Shown: positions 10,930 through 18,896 of the stretch, one piece after another
Position numbering within the stretch: position 1 is the first letter of the stretch
How the letters are laid out: the number at the start of each line of letters is the position of its first letter
NCBI GenBank assembly: GCA_043747685.1
Contig: JAYTOR010000023.1
Span: 1 to 64,000, forward strand
DNA from: JANXUF01 sp043747685
GTDB taxonomy: Bacteria > Actinomycetota > Acidimicrobiia > Acidimicrobiales > Ilumatobacteraceae
Direction: 5' to 3'
DNA: 64,000 nucleotides
Made by a program: the position numbers and the translations under genes
The notes under the pieces: generated by a model
Told to the model about the DNA's origin: nothing
Databases searched by the model: none
The model's input: the letters and a program-made list of their open reading frames with translations, nothing else

Positions 10930-11235
10930 TTGTCGCTCAAAGTCCTCCGCGGACTCGCCGCCGTGCTGTGGGTCATCGGCATCGCCGGCATGATCATCTC
11001 CTCGGTGCGCGGCAACAACAACGGCTGGGTCGTCTTCTCCGGGTTCGTGACCCTGCTCGGCAGCCTGTCGGTACTTGTCGGCTCGGCGATTGCGCACGCC
11101 GAACCGATCGAGGTCTTCGACGAGGCGCGCGCTGAACAGTTGGAATCGACGATCAACGAACTCGTCGTCTCCGGTGCCGACGAGGGCGCAGTGCGCTCAC
11201 TGGTCCGCCAAGCCATCCGGCTCGGCAGACGATGA
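10930..11235 (+). CDS. Small two-helix membrane protein
   Basis: 101 aa starting at TTG 10930, 7 nt after ettA. Two hydrophobic helices (LRGLAAVLWVIGIAGMIISS and WVVFSGFVTLLGSLSVLVGSAI) are followed by a soluble C-terminal part (EARAEQLESTINELVVSGAD). Family not recognised. The stop overlaps the start of the CysQ-like gene by 4 nt (ATGA), so the two are translationally coupled and probably belong to one operon with ettA. Confidence 0.6.
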   Translation: MSLKVLRGLAAVLWVIGIAGMIISSVRGNNNGWVVFSGFVTLLGSLSVLVGSAIAHAEPIEVFDEARAEQLESTINELVVSGADEGAVRSLVRQAIRLGRR

Positions 11236-12059
11236 GCAACGCAACCTCCGACTCCGACCCCACGACAACACCAGCCGCGACCGAGCCGGCAGAGACCGAC
11301 GCCGAGTTGTCGATCCGTATGGCCACCGAAGCGGGTCACCTGCTCGTGGAACTGCGTGCAGACCTGTGGAAGCGCAAGCTGAGCGGCTGGCAGGTGATGG
11401 ATGCGGGTGACGCCGCCGCGCACCGATATCTCGTCGATGCGTTCAGAGCTGCCAGGCCGAACGACATCGTGCTCAGCGAAGAGGGTGCCGACGATCGGCG
11501 ACGGATGACCGCCGACAGGGTGTGGATCATCGACCCACTCGACGGCACCAGCGAATACGGCGAGCACGGCAGCGACGAATGGGCTGTGCATATCGCTTTG
11601 TGGGAGCGGGGCCGCGGCCTCACTGCTGCAGCAGTTTCACTCCCGGCATACGGAATCGTGCTGGCAACCGAGCCGGCACCGAAACTCGTTCCACCCTCGC
11701 ACGAGACCCAGCGCATGATCACGTCGCGAAATCGCGCTCCGTATGCCGCAGCCGTCGTTGCCAGGGCCCTCGACCTGGACGTCGTGCGCATGGGGTCTGC
11801 CGGCGCGAAGGCAATGGCCGTCGTACTTGGCCATGCCGATCTGTACTTGCACGACGGGGGCATGTACCAGTGGGATTCCGCAGCCCCCTCGGCCGTCGCT
11901 GCCGCCGCAGGGCTGTTCGTCAGTCGCGTCGACGGCTCGCCGATCGTCTACAACGCTTCAGATACCTGGCTCCCGGACTTCATCGTCTGCCGCTTCGAAC
12001 TCGTGGCACCAGTTTTCACGGTTCTGTGGGGACCTGACCACCCGCTCGCCACGGGCTGA
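11232..12059 (+). CDS. CysQ-like inositol monophosphatase-family phosphatase
   Basis: 275 aa. The metal-binding motifs of the family are complete: LSEEGADD (Glu), WIIDPLDGTSEYG (DPxDGT) and MYQWDSAAPSAV (WDxAAP). The family removes phosphate from 3'-phosphoadenosine 5'-phosphate, inositol phosphates or fructose-1,6-bisphosphate. By pattern it is closest to actinobacterial CysQ, which handles PAP(S) in sulfate assimilation, but the substrate cannot be fixed from sequence. The N-terminal 25 residues are a Thr/Ala/Glu-rich tail. Coupled to the upstream small membrane gene by ATGA overlap. Confidence 0.82.
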   Translation: MSNATSDSDPTTTPAATEPAETDAELSIRMATEAGHLLVELRADLWKRKLSGWQVMDAGDAAAHRYLVDAFRAARPNDIVLSEEGADDRRRMTADRVWIIDPLDGTSEYGEHGSDEWAVHIALWERGRGLTAAAVSLPAYGIVLATEPAPKLVPPSHETQRMITSRNRAPYAAAVVARALDLDVVRMGSAGAKAMAVVLGHADLYLHDGGMYQWDSAAPSAVAAAAGLFVSRVDGSPIVYNASDTWLPDFIVCRFELVAPVFTVLWGPDHPLATG

Positions 12060-12118
12060 ACGACTCGCCAGAACGACACAGCGGGCTAGTGTCGTCCCAG
12101 CGAAACCGGGGGGCAGCG

Positions 12119-13579
12119 ATGTCGGACGATGCGCAACAGCAACAGGAGCAACACCAACAACAACGCCAACAACGACGCGGCGGGCCGTCTTCTGGAGCGT
12201 TGTCGCTGGCGGCGTACGCATCGTTGGGAGCCGGTGCGATCCACGCAGCCGCCATCGGCGTCCACAGCGAACATCGACACGCGGTGTTGGCCTTCGTGTT
12301 CGTTGCGGCGTTTCAACTCGTCTGGGGTGTGTCGGCGCTGCACAACCCGTCACGGGCCCTGGCTGGCGTCGGTGCTGCAGGGAACCTCGTCTGCCTCGGC
12401 GGTTGGGTGCTCGCCAAGACGATCGGCATCAGCTTCATTGCCGGGCTCGACCATGCCGAGAGAGTGCAATTCGCTGATGGATTCGCCGCTGCCCTCGCCG
12501 CAGTGTCGGTGATGTGCTGTCTACTCGTCCTCGTCCAGCCGTCGACGACGGCGAACCACCGTCGAGTCATCGCTGCGGTCCCGGCGCTGCTGATCGCCGC
12601 CATGACCGTCCCTGCGATGGCGTCCGCTGGTCAGCATGTCCACACCGACAGCACGGCCGCCGTCCACGAACACGGCGCAGTCGAAACATCCGGCGCCGCT
12701 GAGGCGTCGACGGTGACGGTTGTCGACGGTTCCCCTGCCGCCGCAGCCCGCGCTGGTTCGGCCGGGGCGACGCACGACCCGGCAACGCACGACCCGCTAA
12801 CGCACGACCCGGCGACGCACGATCACGGCGGCTCGACGGTCGGAGCCACGAGCGGCGAATCCACGATCGAATCCGCGACGGTCGTCGGTGCGGTCGCGAA
12901 CACGAGTGGGCAACCGTCGCCAACGGCCCATCAGCACGAACCACAGCAAACCCTGCCGTCGTCGTCGCATTGGCCGCGTTCGTGGGATCCGACGCAGCCA
13001 CTCGACCTCTCCGGCGTCGCCGGCGTGACCCCACAGGAGCAGACGCGCGCAGCCGCTCTCGTCGAGGCCACGCTCGCAGACCTGCCGAAATTTGCCGATA
13101 CGAAGGCAGCGATCGCCGACGGCTACGTATCGATCGGCGACGCCGGAACGGGGACGGAGCACTTCATCAAGTCGTCGCTCGTCGAGGACGGCGACATGCT
13201 CGACCCACTCGCCCCCGAGAGCCTTGTCTACGACGTCGAGGGTGACCAGCGGATCCTGGCGGGGGCGATGTACATCGCCAGCACGCGTCCGGTCAGCGAC
13301 CCATCGCTGACCGCCTTTGCCGGTCCCCTGATGCAGTGGCATATCCACGACAATCTCTGCTGGGGCAAAGACGATACGGGCAAGAACGTCGTCGTCGGCA
13401 TCGTCGACTCCAACGGCAATTGCGCCAGGGGAATCCGAGCCGGCGGAGGGAACCCGATGGTCCACGTGTGGATCGTGCCTCGCGCGTGCGGTGTGTTTTC
13501 GGCACTCGAAGGCATCGGTGCAGGGAGTGCGGCCGTTCCCGATGCCCAACGCGTCGACGAATGCACGGCGACGCACTGA
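12119..13579 (+). CDS. Membrane protein with His-rich linker and conserved extracytoplasmic domain
   Basis: 486 aa. The start ATG 12119 has a GGGGGG Shine-Dalgarno 5 nt upstream. A Gln-rich head comes first, then about five hydrophobic helices to residue 180. An exposed linker follows with repeated THDPATHDPLTHDP units and further His (HEHG, HDHG, HQHEPQQ), likely to bind Zn, Ni or Cu. The C-terminal 190 residues form a compact domain with ESLVYDVEGD, LAGAMYIAS, LMQWHIHDNLCW and GNPMVHVWIVP, rich in His and with Cys residues. I recall this domain from uncharacterised bacterial proteins but cannot name it. I infer a metal-sensing or metal-handling membrane protein. Confidence 0.7.
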   Translation: MSDDAQQQQEQHQQQRQQRRGGPSSGALSLAAYASLGAGAIHAAAIGVHSEHRHAVLAFVFVAAFQLVWGVSALHNPSRALAGVGAAGNLVCLGGWVLAKTIGISFIAGLDHAERVQFADGFAAALAAVSVMCCLLVLVQPSTTANHRRVIAAVPALLIAAMTVPAMASAGQHVHTDSTAAVHEHGAVETSGAAEASTVTVVDGSPAAAARAGSAGATHDPATHDPLTHDPATHDHGGSTVGATSGESTIESATVVGAVANTSGQPSPTAHQHEPQQTLPSSSHWPRSWDPTQPLDLSGVAGVTPQEQTRAAALVEATLADLPKFADTKAAIADGYVSIGDAGTGTEHFIKSSLVEDGDMLDPLAPESLVYDVEGDQRILAGAMYIASTRPVSDPSLTAFAGPLMQWHIHDNLCWGKDDTGKNVVVGIVDSNGNCARGIRAGGGNPMVHVWIVPRACGVFSALEGIGAGSAAVPDAQRVDECTATH

Positions 13580-13598
13580 GCCGTGCTGCGGCGCCCGA

Positions 13599-15059
13599 TC
13601 AGTGAGCTGCTGCCACCTGCGCAGTGGGCGACATCGTGCCTGCCGCGTCACTGTCTCGCACGACTAACGCTGCAGCGATCGAACCTCCGAGGGCAAAGGC
13701 TGCAGCCACCAGGAACGCCACATGGTACCCGTGTAGAGCGCGTGCCCGGTCGGCGATCGGGCCGACGAGCGGGCCGAACGAGGCGACCACTGTCGCCAGC
13801 ACTGCAACGCCGACCGAAATCGAGACCTGCCGTTGTACGGCGAACATCGAGGAAGCCCTGTCGGTGTCGGACGGTTTGATGGTGGCGTAACTTGCCGCCT
13901 GCATCGGGACGAACGTGAACCCCAGACCGAGTCCGCGAGCGAACATCATGATGCGGATCAACCACAGACTCGTGGTCATCCCGACGCCGACGAGAACCGT
14001 CATCGCCAACGCGACCCACAACAGTCCGCCGGAGATCAAGCGGCGGGGTCCGATGTGCATGTACAGACACCCGGCGATCTGTGATGAGATCATCACGCCG
14101 ATCGCCTGTGGGAACGTCGTCAGACCCGGCTGCAACGCCGAGAGCCCGCGCAGGTTCTGCAGATAGAGGGGCAGTACGAAGAGCAGGCCGAGGAATCCAG
14201 CCATCGAAAAGGCGCTGACGACGTTCGTCGAGCGGAACATGCGGTTGTTCAGCAACCTCAACGCCGGGAGTGGTTCACGCTTGTGCAGTTCGATGCGAAC
14301 GAGGAAGATCAAGCAGACCACACCGACCGTTGCAGTGCTGAGGACACCGAAGGAATCCCATCCCCACTCCGGACCCTCGCTCAGCGCAAAGATCACGAGT
14401 GCCAGCCCGGCAGCACTGAGCACGAATCCCTGGAGGTCGAATGCGCCGGCGGTGTCCTCGCGGTGCTCGCGTAGGCACTTCCTTCCGAACGCCAACGCAG
14501 CCAGCCCGATCGGCACATTGACATAGAAGATCCACCGCCAACTGGCGTGCGTCACGAATAGACCACCGACGATCGGTCCCAATGCCGGTGCAGCAAGCGT
14601 CGGGATCATCATCCACGTCGCTGCCTTGGCGCTCTCCGATGGCGCGAACGAACGAAGGAGCAGCGGCGTCCCGATCGGCGTCAGCATCCCACCCTTGACG
14701 CCCTGCAGCACACGGAAGAAGATCAGTTGACCGATCGACTACGACAGGCCGCACATCGCTGAACCGATGACGAAAATTCCGAGGGCGGACAGGAACGTTC
14801 GCTTCGTCCCGATCTTGTCGCCGAGCCATCCACTGACCGGGATCCAGACGGCGAGGCTCAACGTGTAGCCGAGTACGACCCATTCGACGGACTCGGTGTG
14901 GAAGTCGACGCCCAACGTCGGCAGCGCCACGTTGATGATCGTGGTATCCATGATGTTCAGGAACAGCGCCACCACGAAGACGACAGCGACTGCGTACTTG
15001 TAGGCGAACGTCCTGCCGAGCACGGACTCGTCTGGTTCGGCTGTCACAGTCGTTGACAC
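13599..15059 (-). pseudogene. DHA2-family MFS transporter interrupted by in-frame TAG
   Basis: Two open segments in the same frame make one full-length EmrB/QacA-type drug:H+ antiporter. Segment 1 starts at GTG 15059 (GGGG Shine-Dalgarno) and covers 106 residues with the first helices (LFLNIMDTTIINVALPTL, GWLGDKIGTKRTF). It ends in MCGLS, then TAG at 14741-14739. Reading on in the same frame gives SIGQLIFFRVLQGVKGGM, exactly the expected continuation, through to AQVAAAH. One C-to-T change (CAG to TAG) would explain it, since family members have Gln-Ser or similar there. The total would be 486 codons with 14 helices. Either a recent nonsense mutation, a sequencing error, or amber readthrough. 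Confidence 0.85.
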
Positions 15060-15180
15060 TGCCCCGAGAACGTATCGTGCACCGAACCCGAGCTGGATCC
15101 GAGCCGAAGATCACACGAGCTTGTCAAAATTTTGCCATCGTTCCCGACGACTCGCCGGTTTGCGGTGCCAGCATCATCCC

Positions 15181-16776
15181 ATGAGTAGTAGTGACCTGCG
15201 TTCCGGTGACCGGACCTGGGCGGCGTTCAGCGCGACGCCTCCGTGGCAACTCGAAGAATCAGCCATCACCTGGCTGGCGAGGGTGGACGCGCTGCGCGTT
15301 GCAGCCAGAGCCGAATTGCCGCAGCTGACGAAGCCGTCGACCATCCCGCCTGGCGCTCGCGTCGGCACCGTCGTCGGCCGTCTCACCGTGGCGGTCGTGC
15401 CGTGGCTGGTTCGCAAACGCGCCCACCGCTTCGCCGACACCGCAGCGAGCCGTGCTGACATCTCGCTGCGGTTGCGCAAGGCGGTCGAACGCCTCGGCTC
15501 GACCTACATCAAGCTCGGCCAGATCATCTCGTCAGGCGAGGGCATCTTTCCTCCGGAACTGGTCAACGAGTTCAAGAAATGCCGAGACCAGGTGCCGGCG
15601 GAGACGTGGGAGACGGTCCGTTCGGTGATCGAAGCCGAACTCGGGGGCGGCATCGACGCGACCTTCGAATGGATCGACCGCACTCCCCTCGCAGCAGCCT
15701 CCATCGCCCAGGTGCACGCTGCCAGGCTGCGCACCGGTGAGGACGTCGTCGTCAAGGTGCAACGCCCGCAGGTCGCCACGCTCGTTCGCAAAGACCTCCG
15801 GGTGATGGCCTGGCTGGCTCCGCACCTCGTCGGCCGTATCCCGATTGCCGCGCTGGCCAATCCACCGGCGCTCGTCGAATTGTTCGCCGAGACGATTGTC
15901 GAGGAACTCGATTTCCGCCTCGAAGCCGCCAACATGATCGACGTCGCCAGGGTGCTGCGCGATCTCGAACAGGACGGCTATGTCGTTCCGCGTCCGCATC
16001 CGACACTCGTCACCAAGCGGGTGCTCGTCATGGAGCGACTGACCGGCTACAACTTCGACGATGTCGCCGGCATGCATGACGCCGGTATCGACACCAAGGC
16101 CGTCGTTCGCACGGCGATGGTGTCGCTGATGGAGGGGGCGATGATCCACGGGATCTTCCACGGCGATCTTCACGGTGGCAACCTCTTCGTGATGGAAGAC
16201 GGCCGCACCGCGCTGCTCGACTTCGGCATCGTCGCCAGGCTCTCGCCACAACGCCGCCAGGCGTTCCTGCGGATGATGGTGTCAGCGGCGATCAACGACG
16301 TCAACGGGCAACTCGCTGCGCTACGCGATCTCGGAGCGCTGCCGCAGGACACCGATCTGGCTGCGGTGATCAAGGACCTTCGCCTCGACGAGGCGACGAT
16401 CGACCCGACGACGTTGACCGGCGAGGAAATGGTCAAGGAGGTCCAGCGGGTCGTGAAGGCGCTGCTCGGGTACGGGGCACGGATGCCGAAGGAACTGATG
16501 CTCTACGTCAAGAACATGGTGTTCCTCGACGGTGCCATCGCCCGCTTGGCGCCAGACCTCGACCTGTTGGCGGAGATCGCCGACATCTCGATGTACTTCA
16601 CGCAGCGCCACGGCGAGCGCATCGCCGCCGAACTCGGCCTCGACCCGGACACGGTGCCGACGCTGGACGGTGTCAAGGCGGCCTTCGGCGTCGACAACGC
16701 AACGGAGTCGTTGACCTACCGTGATCTCCAGAAGCGTCGCGAGCTGATCACCAAGCGGATGCACAACGCCAGCTGA
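15181..16776 (+). CDS. ABC1/UbiB-family atypical kinase
   Basis: 531 aa. Family signatures: STYIKLGQIISSGEGIFPPE (KxGQ motif replacing the glycine loop), ASIAQVHAARL, the VVVKVQRP lysine, HGDLHGGNLF (catalytic loop) and LLDFGIVARLS (DFG). These proteins bind ATP and act in quinone or isoprenoid lipid handling in ubiquinone-using organisms; in actinobacteria, which use menaquinone, the role is less clear. C-terminal hydrophobic helices typical of UbiB are not obvious. ATG 15181 was chosen over an earlier in-frame start at 15121 because homology-like sequence begins after it. It is 4 nt upstream of nucS, likely the same operon. Confidence 0.85.
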   Translation: MSSSDLRSGDRTWAAFSATPPWQLEESAITWLARVDALRVAARAELPQLTKPSTIPPGARVGTVVGRLTVAVVPWLVRKRAHRFADTAASRADISLRLRKAVERLGSTYIKLGQIISSGEGIFPPELVNEFKKCRDQVPAETWETVRSVIEAELGGGIDATFEWIDRTPLAAASIAQVHAARLRTGEDVVVKVQRPQVATLVRKDLRVMAWLAPHLVGRIPIAALANPPALVELFAETIVEELDFRLEAANMIDVARVLRDLEQDGYVVPRPHPTLVTKRVLVMERLTGYNFDDVAGMHDAGIDTKAVVRTAMVSLMEGAMIHGIFHGDLHGGNLFVMEDGRTALLDFGIVARLSPQRRQAFLRMMVSAAINDVNGQLAALRDLGALPQDTDLAAVIKDLRLDEATIDPTTLTGEEMVKEVQRVVKALLGYGARMPKELMLYVKNMVFLDGAIARLAPDLDLLAEIADISMYFTQRHGERIAAELGLDPDTVPTLDGVKAAFGVDNATESLTYRDLQKRRELITKRMHNAS

Positions 16777-16780
16777 CGAC

Positions 16781-17440
16781 ATGCGACTCGTGATTGCCCG
16801 GTGCAGTGTCGACTACCAGGGCCGGCTCGCCGCTCACCTGCCGGAAGCGACCCGGCTGCTGATGGTCAAGGCCGATGGGTGCGTGGCCATCCATGCTGAC
16901 GGTGGTGCCTACAAGCCGCTCAACTGGATGACCGCCCCGAACGTGCTGACTGACGAAGGCGAGCTCTGGATCGTCACCAACCCGAAGGGTGAAAAGCTGA
17001 CGATCAGACTGTTCGAGGTCTTCAGCGACGTCTCTCACGAACTCGGCGACGACCCCGGTCTGCAGAAGGACGGCGTCGAAGCCCACCTCCAGGAACTGCT
17101 GGCGGCGGCACCTCACTCGATGGAGGACGGCCTGACGCTGATCCGCAGGGAGTACCAGACGGCCATCGGGCCGATCGACATCGTCTGCCGCGACACCGAC
17201 GGGACGTTCGTGGCGATCGAGGTGAAACGCCGCGGTGAGATCGACGGTGTCGAACAGTTGGCGAGGTATATCGAACGGCTGCAACTCGATTCGTCGCTCG
17301 GCACGATCCGCGGATTGTTCGTCGCTCAAGTCGTCAAACCGCAGGCTCGCGTGCTTGCAGAAGCCCGCGGCTTCCGCTGGGTCGAGGTCGACTACGACGC
17401 GCTCAAGGGACTGCGTCAGGACGATCTCCGCCTCTTCTGA
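16781..17440 (+). CDS. nucS: Mismatch-specific endonuclease NucS/EndoMS
   Basis: 219 aa, the usual length. The N-terminal dimerisation domain (MRLVIARCSVDYQGRLAAHL) precedes a RecB-like nuclease domain: LIRREYQTAIGPIDIVCRD with the active-site Asp, then FVAIEVKRRGEIDGVEQL with the E-x-K motif. NucS cuts both strands at mismatches and is the noncanonical mismatch-repair enzyme of actinobacteria and archaea lacking MutS/MutL. Clamp recruitment usually uses a C-terminal peptide; here the end is DLRLF, consistent with a beta-clamp-binding tail. Start ATG 16781 lies 4 nt after the UbiB-like gene. Confidence 0.95.
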   Translation: MRLVIARCSVDYQGRLAAHLPEATRLLMVKADGCVAIHADGGAYKPLNWMTAPNVLTDEGELWIVTNPKGEKLTIRLFEVFSDVSHELGDDPGLQKDGVEAHLQELLAAAPHSMEDGLTLIRREYQTAIGPIDIVCRDTDGTFVAIEVKRRGEIDGVEQLARYIERLQLDSSLGTIRGLFVAQVVKPQARVLAEARGFRWVEVDYDALKGLRQDDLRLF

Positions 17441-17467
17441 CCGAATCACGGATTGGTATATTTTCGT

Positions 17468-17720
17468 ATGACGATCCAGGTACCAACTCGGTTTACCGCA
17501 TCGGAGGTAGCAGCGCTCGACGAACTCGTCGTCGATGGAAGCAGTCGATTCTCGATCGCACGCTGTTCGATTGGCTGTCGCCCAATTCTCCGAAGAGCAT
17601 CGGTGCGCAAAAATCGGTCAGGCGATCGTCGATGCGTATACCGCAATTCCTCAGACGGCCGACGACGACGAGTGGACGATGGCCAACGCCAACGCTTTGA
17701 CCGAGGCCGAACCCTGGTGA
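17468..17720 (+). pseudogene. Frameshifted ribbon-helix-helix antitoxin
   Basis: The first frame from ATG 17468 reads MTIQVPTRFTASEVAALDEL, a ribbon-helix-helix DNA-binding start, then VVDGSS. The continuation (SRSHAVRLAVAQFSEEH, AKIGQAIVDAYTAIPQ, ending EAEPW) is one frame off. One extra base in gattctcg (about 17547-17553) would account for the break. The tail ending in EPW directly before a toxin start is typical of antitoxins paired with MazF. A TATATT element 6 nt upstream of the ATG suggests leaderless transcription. As written the gene cannot make an intact antitoxin. Confidence 0.7.
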
Positions 17721-17884
17721 ATCAGGGCGACATCTGGATGATCGAAACCCCGAACGGCAAACGACGACCGGTGCTGATCGTGACGCGGACCGAGGCGATT
17801 GCAGTGTTGACGAACGTCGTGGTCGCGCCGATCACCTTCGACCACGCTGCTACTCGCCGAACAGGAGCTTGCCTTGGTCGATGA
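17717..17884 (+). pseudogene. Truncated MazF/PemK-type toxin
   Basis: GTG 17717 overlaps the antitoxin stop (GTGA), the usual coupling. The first 40 residues are MazF-like: NQGDIWMIETPNGKRRPVLI, then TRTEAIAVLTNVVVAPITF. After that the frame runs into the 3' end of the convergent MaoC gene and stops after 55 codons, where family members have about 110. The RNase fold would be incomplete, so activity is unlikely. Together with the frameshifted antitoxin this is a dead toxin-antitoxin module. Confidence 0.7.
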
Positions 17885-18695
17885 CCACGCGATCGCCCAC
17901 GGCCGTGGTGAACAGCGCCTCTCCGTTGGCGGTTTGCCACGCCGAGATCGTCAGTGCTTCACCGGGAATGACCGGGGAGGCGAAACGCGCCTCGATGTGC
18001 TTGAACTTCGCAGCATCGTCCCCGCAGAATATCCCGAGTAGCGCTCTGGCGGTGAACCCGTACGAGCACAGCCCGTGCAGGATGGGGCGGTCGAAGCCAC
18101 CCATGGCAGCGAACGACGGATCGGAATGCAGCGGATTGCGATCACCGTTGAGGCGGTAGAGCAGCGCCTGGTCCGGGGAGGTCTGCAGTGTGATCTGCGA
18201 ATCAGCCGACCGCTCGGGCGGCACGTTCTGCGGACCGCTCGGGCCGCGGTCGCCGCCCCAGCCACCCTCGCCACGGATGAACGCCGACGAGATCAGCGTG
18301 TACATCGGCGATCCGTCGGCATCGTCCGTCGCCGTTGTCTCGGTGACGACGACCGCCGCCTTGCCCTTGTCGTGCATCGCCACGATCTTCTGCTGGACGG
18401 TCACCCTCGCCTCGACCGGCAGCGTCTTGTGCAGTGTCACCGCCTGCTGGCCGTGCACGAGGAGCGCCGGATTGAACGTGCCGATGTTGCGCATCGCCGA
18501 ACCGGCACCCCAGCCGACAACGACGGGAAATGTCGGCAGCACCTGCTGCGCCACGCCGGTGGTGTTCTCGGTCGTGAACGCCAACTGGTCGACGCCGAGG
18601 CCGAGGCTGACGGCGTACAGCAGAGCATCTTTGCTGGTCCAACCGGTGCTGGTCGGTTCGCCGACCGTTCCGACGGCGTCTGGGTTGAGCGGCAT
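17850..18695 (-). CDS. MaoC-family enoyl-CoA hydratase 2 (double hot-dog)
   Basis: 281 aa. Start ATG 18695 has a GAGGAG Shine-Dalgarno; a longer in-frame reading to 18773 looks non-coding. The N-terminal half is a degenerate hot-dog domain (FPVVVGWGAGSAM). The C-terminal half carries the hydratase-2 motif YRLNGDRNPLHSDPSFA followed by GGFDRPILHGLCSYGF, with Asp and His as the catalytic pair. It hydrates trans-2-enoyl-CoA in fatty acid or sterol side-chain oxidation (family knowledge). Its 3' end overlaps the toxin relic by 35 nt. Confidence 0.88.
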   Translation of the reverse strand: MPLNPDAVGTVGEPTSTGWTSKDALLYAVSLGLGVDQLAFTTENTTGVAQQVLPTFPVVVGWGAGSAMRNIGTFNPALLVHGQQAVTLHKTLPVEARVTVQQKIVAMHDKGKAAVVVTETTATDDADGSPMYTLISSAFIRGEGGWGGDRGPSGPQNVPPERSADSQITLQTSPDQALLYRLNGDRNPLHSDPSFAAMGGFDRPILHGLCSYGFTARALLGIFCGDDAAKFKHIEARFASPVIPGEALTISAWQTANGEALFTTAVGDRVVIDQGKLLFGE

Positions 18696-18896
18696 GTCGA
18701 TGTTCTCCTCGAGGTCTGATCTCTGCGGCACTGTAGGACTCGACGACGACGGCCAGCGAGGCCGACGACACACGGTCGCCTCGTTTCATGAACCATTTCT
18801 TCCTCGATGACGTCAACGGTGTCGAGCCACTGCACAAAGGAAACCTATGCTCACTCTTTCCTATCCAATTTCGGGCACAATCGAATCGTGGGCGCT

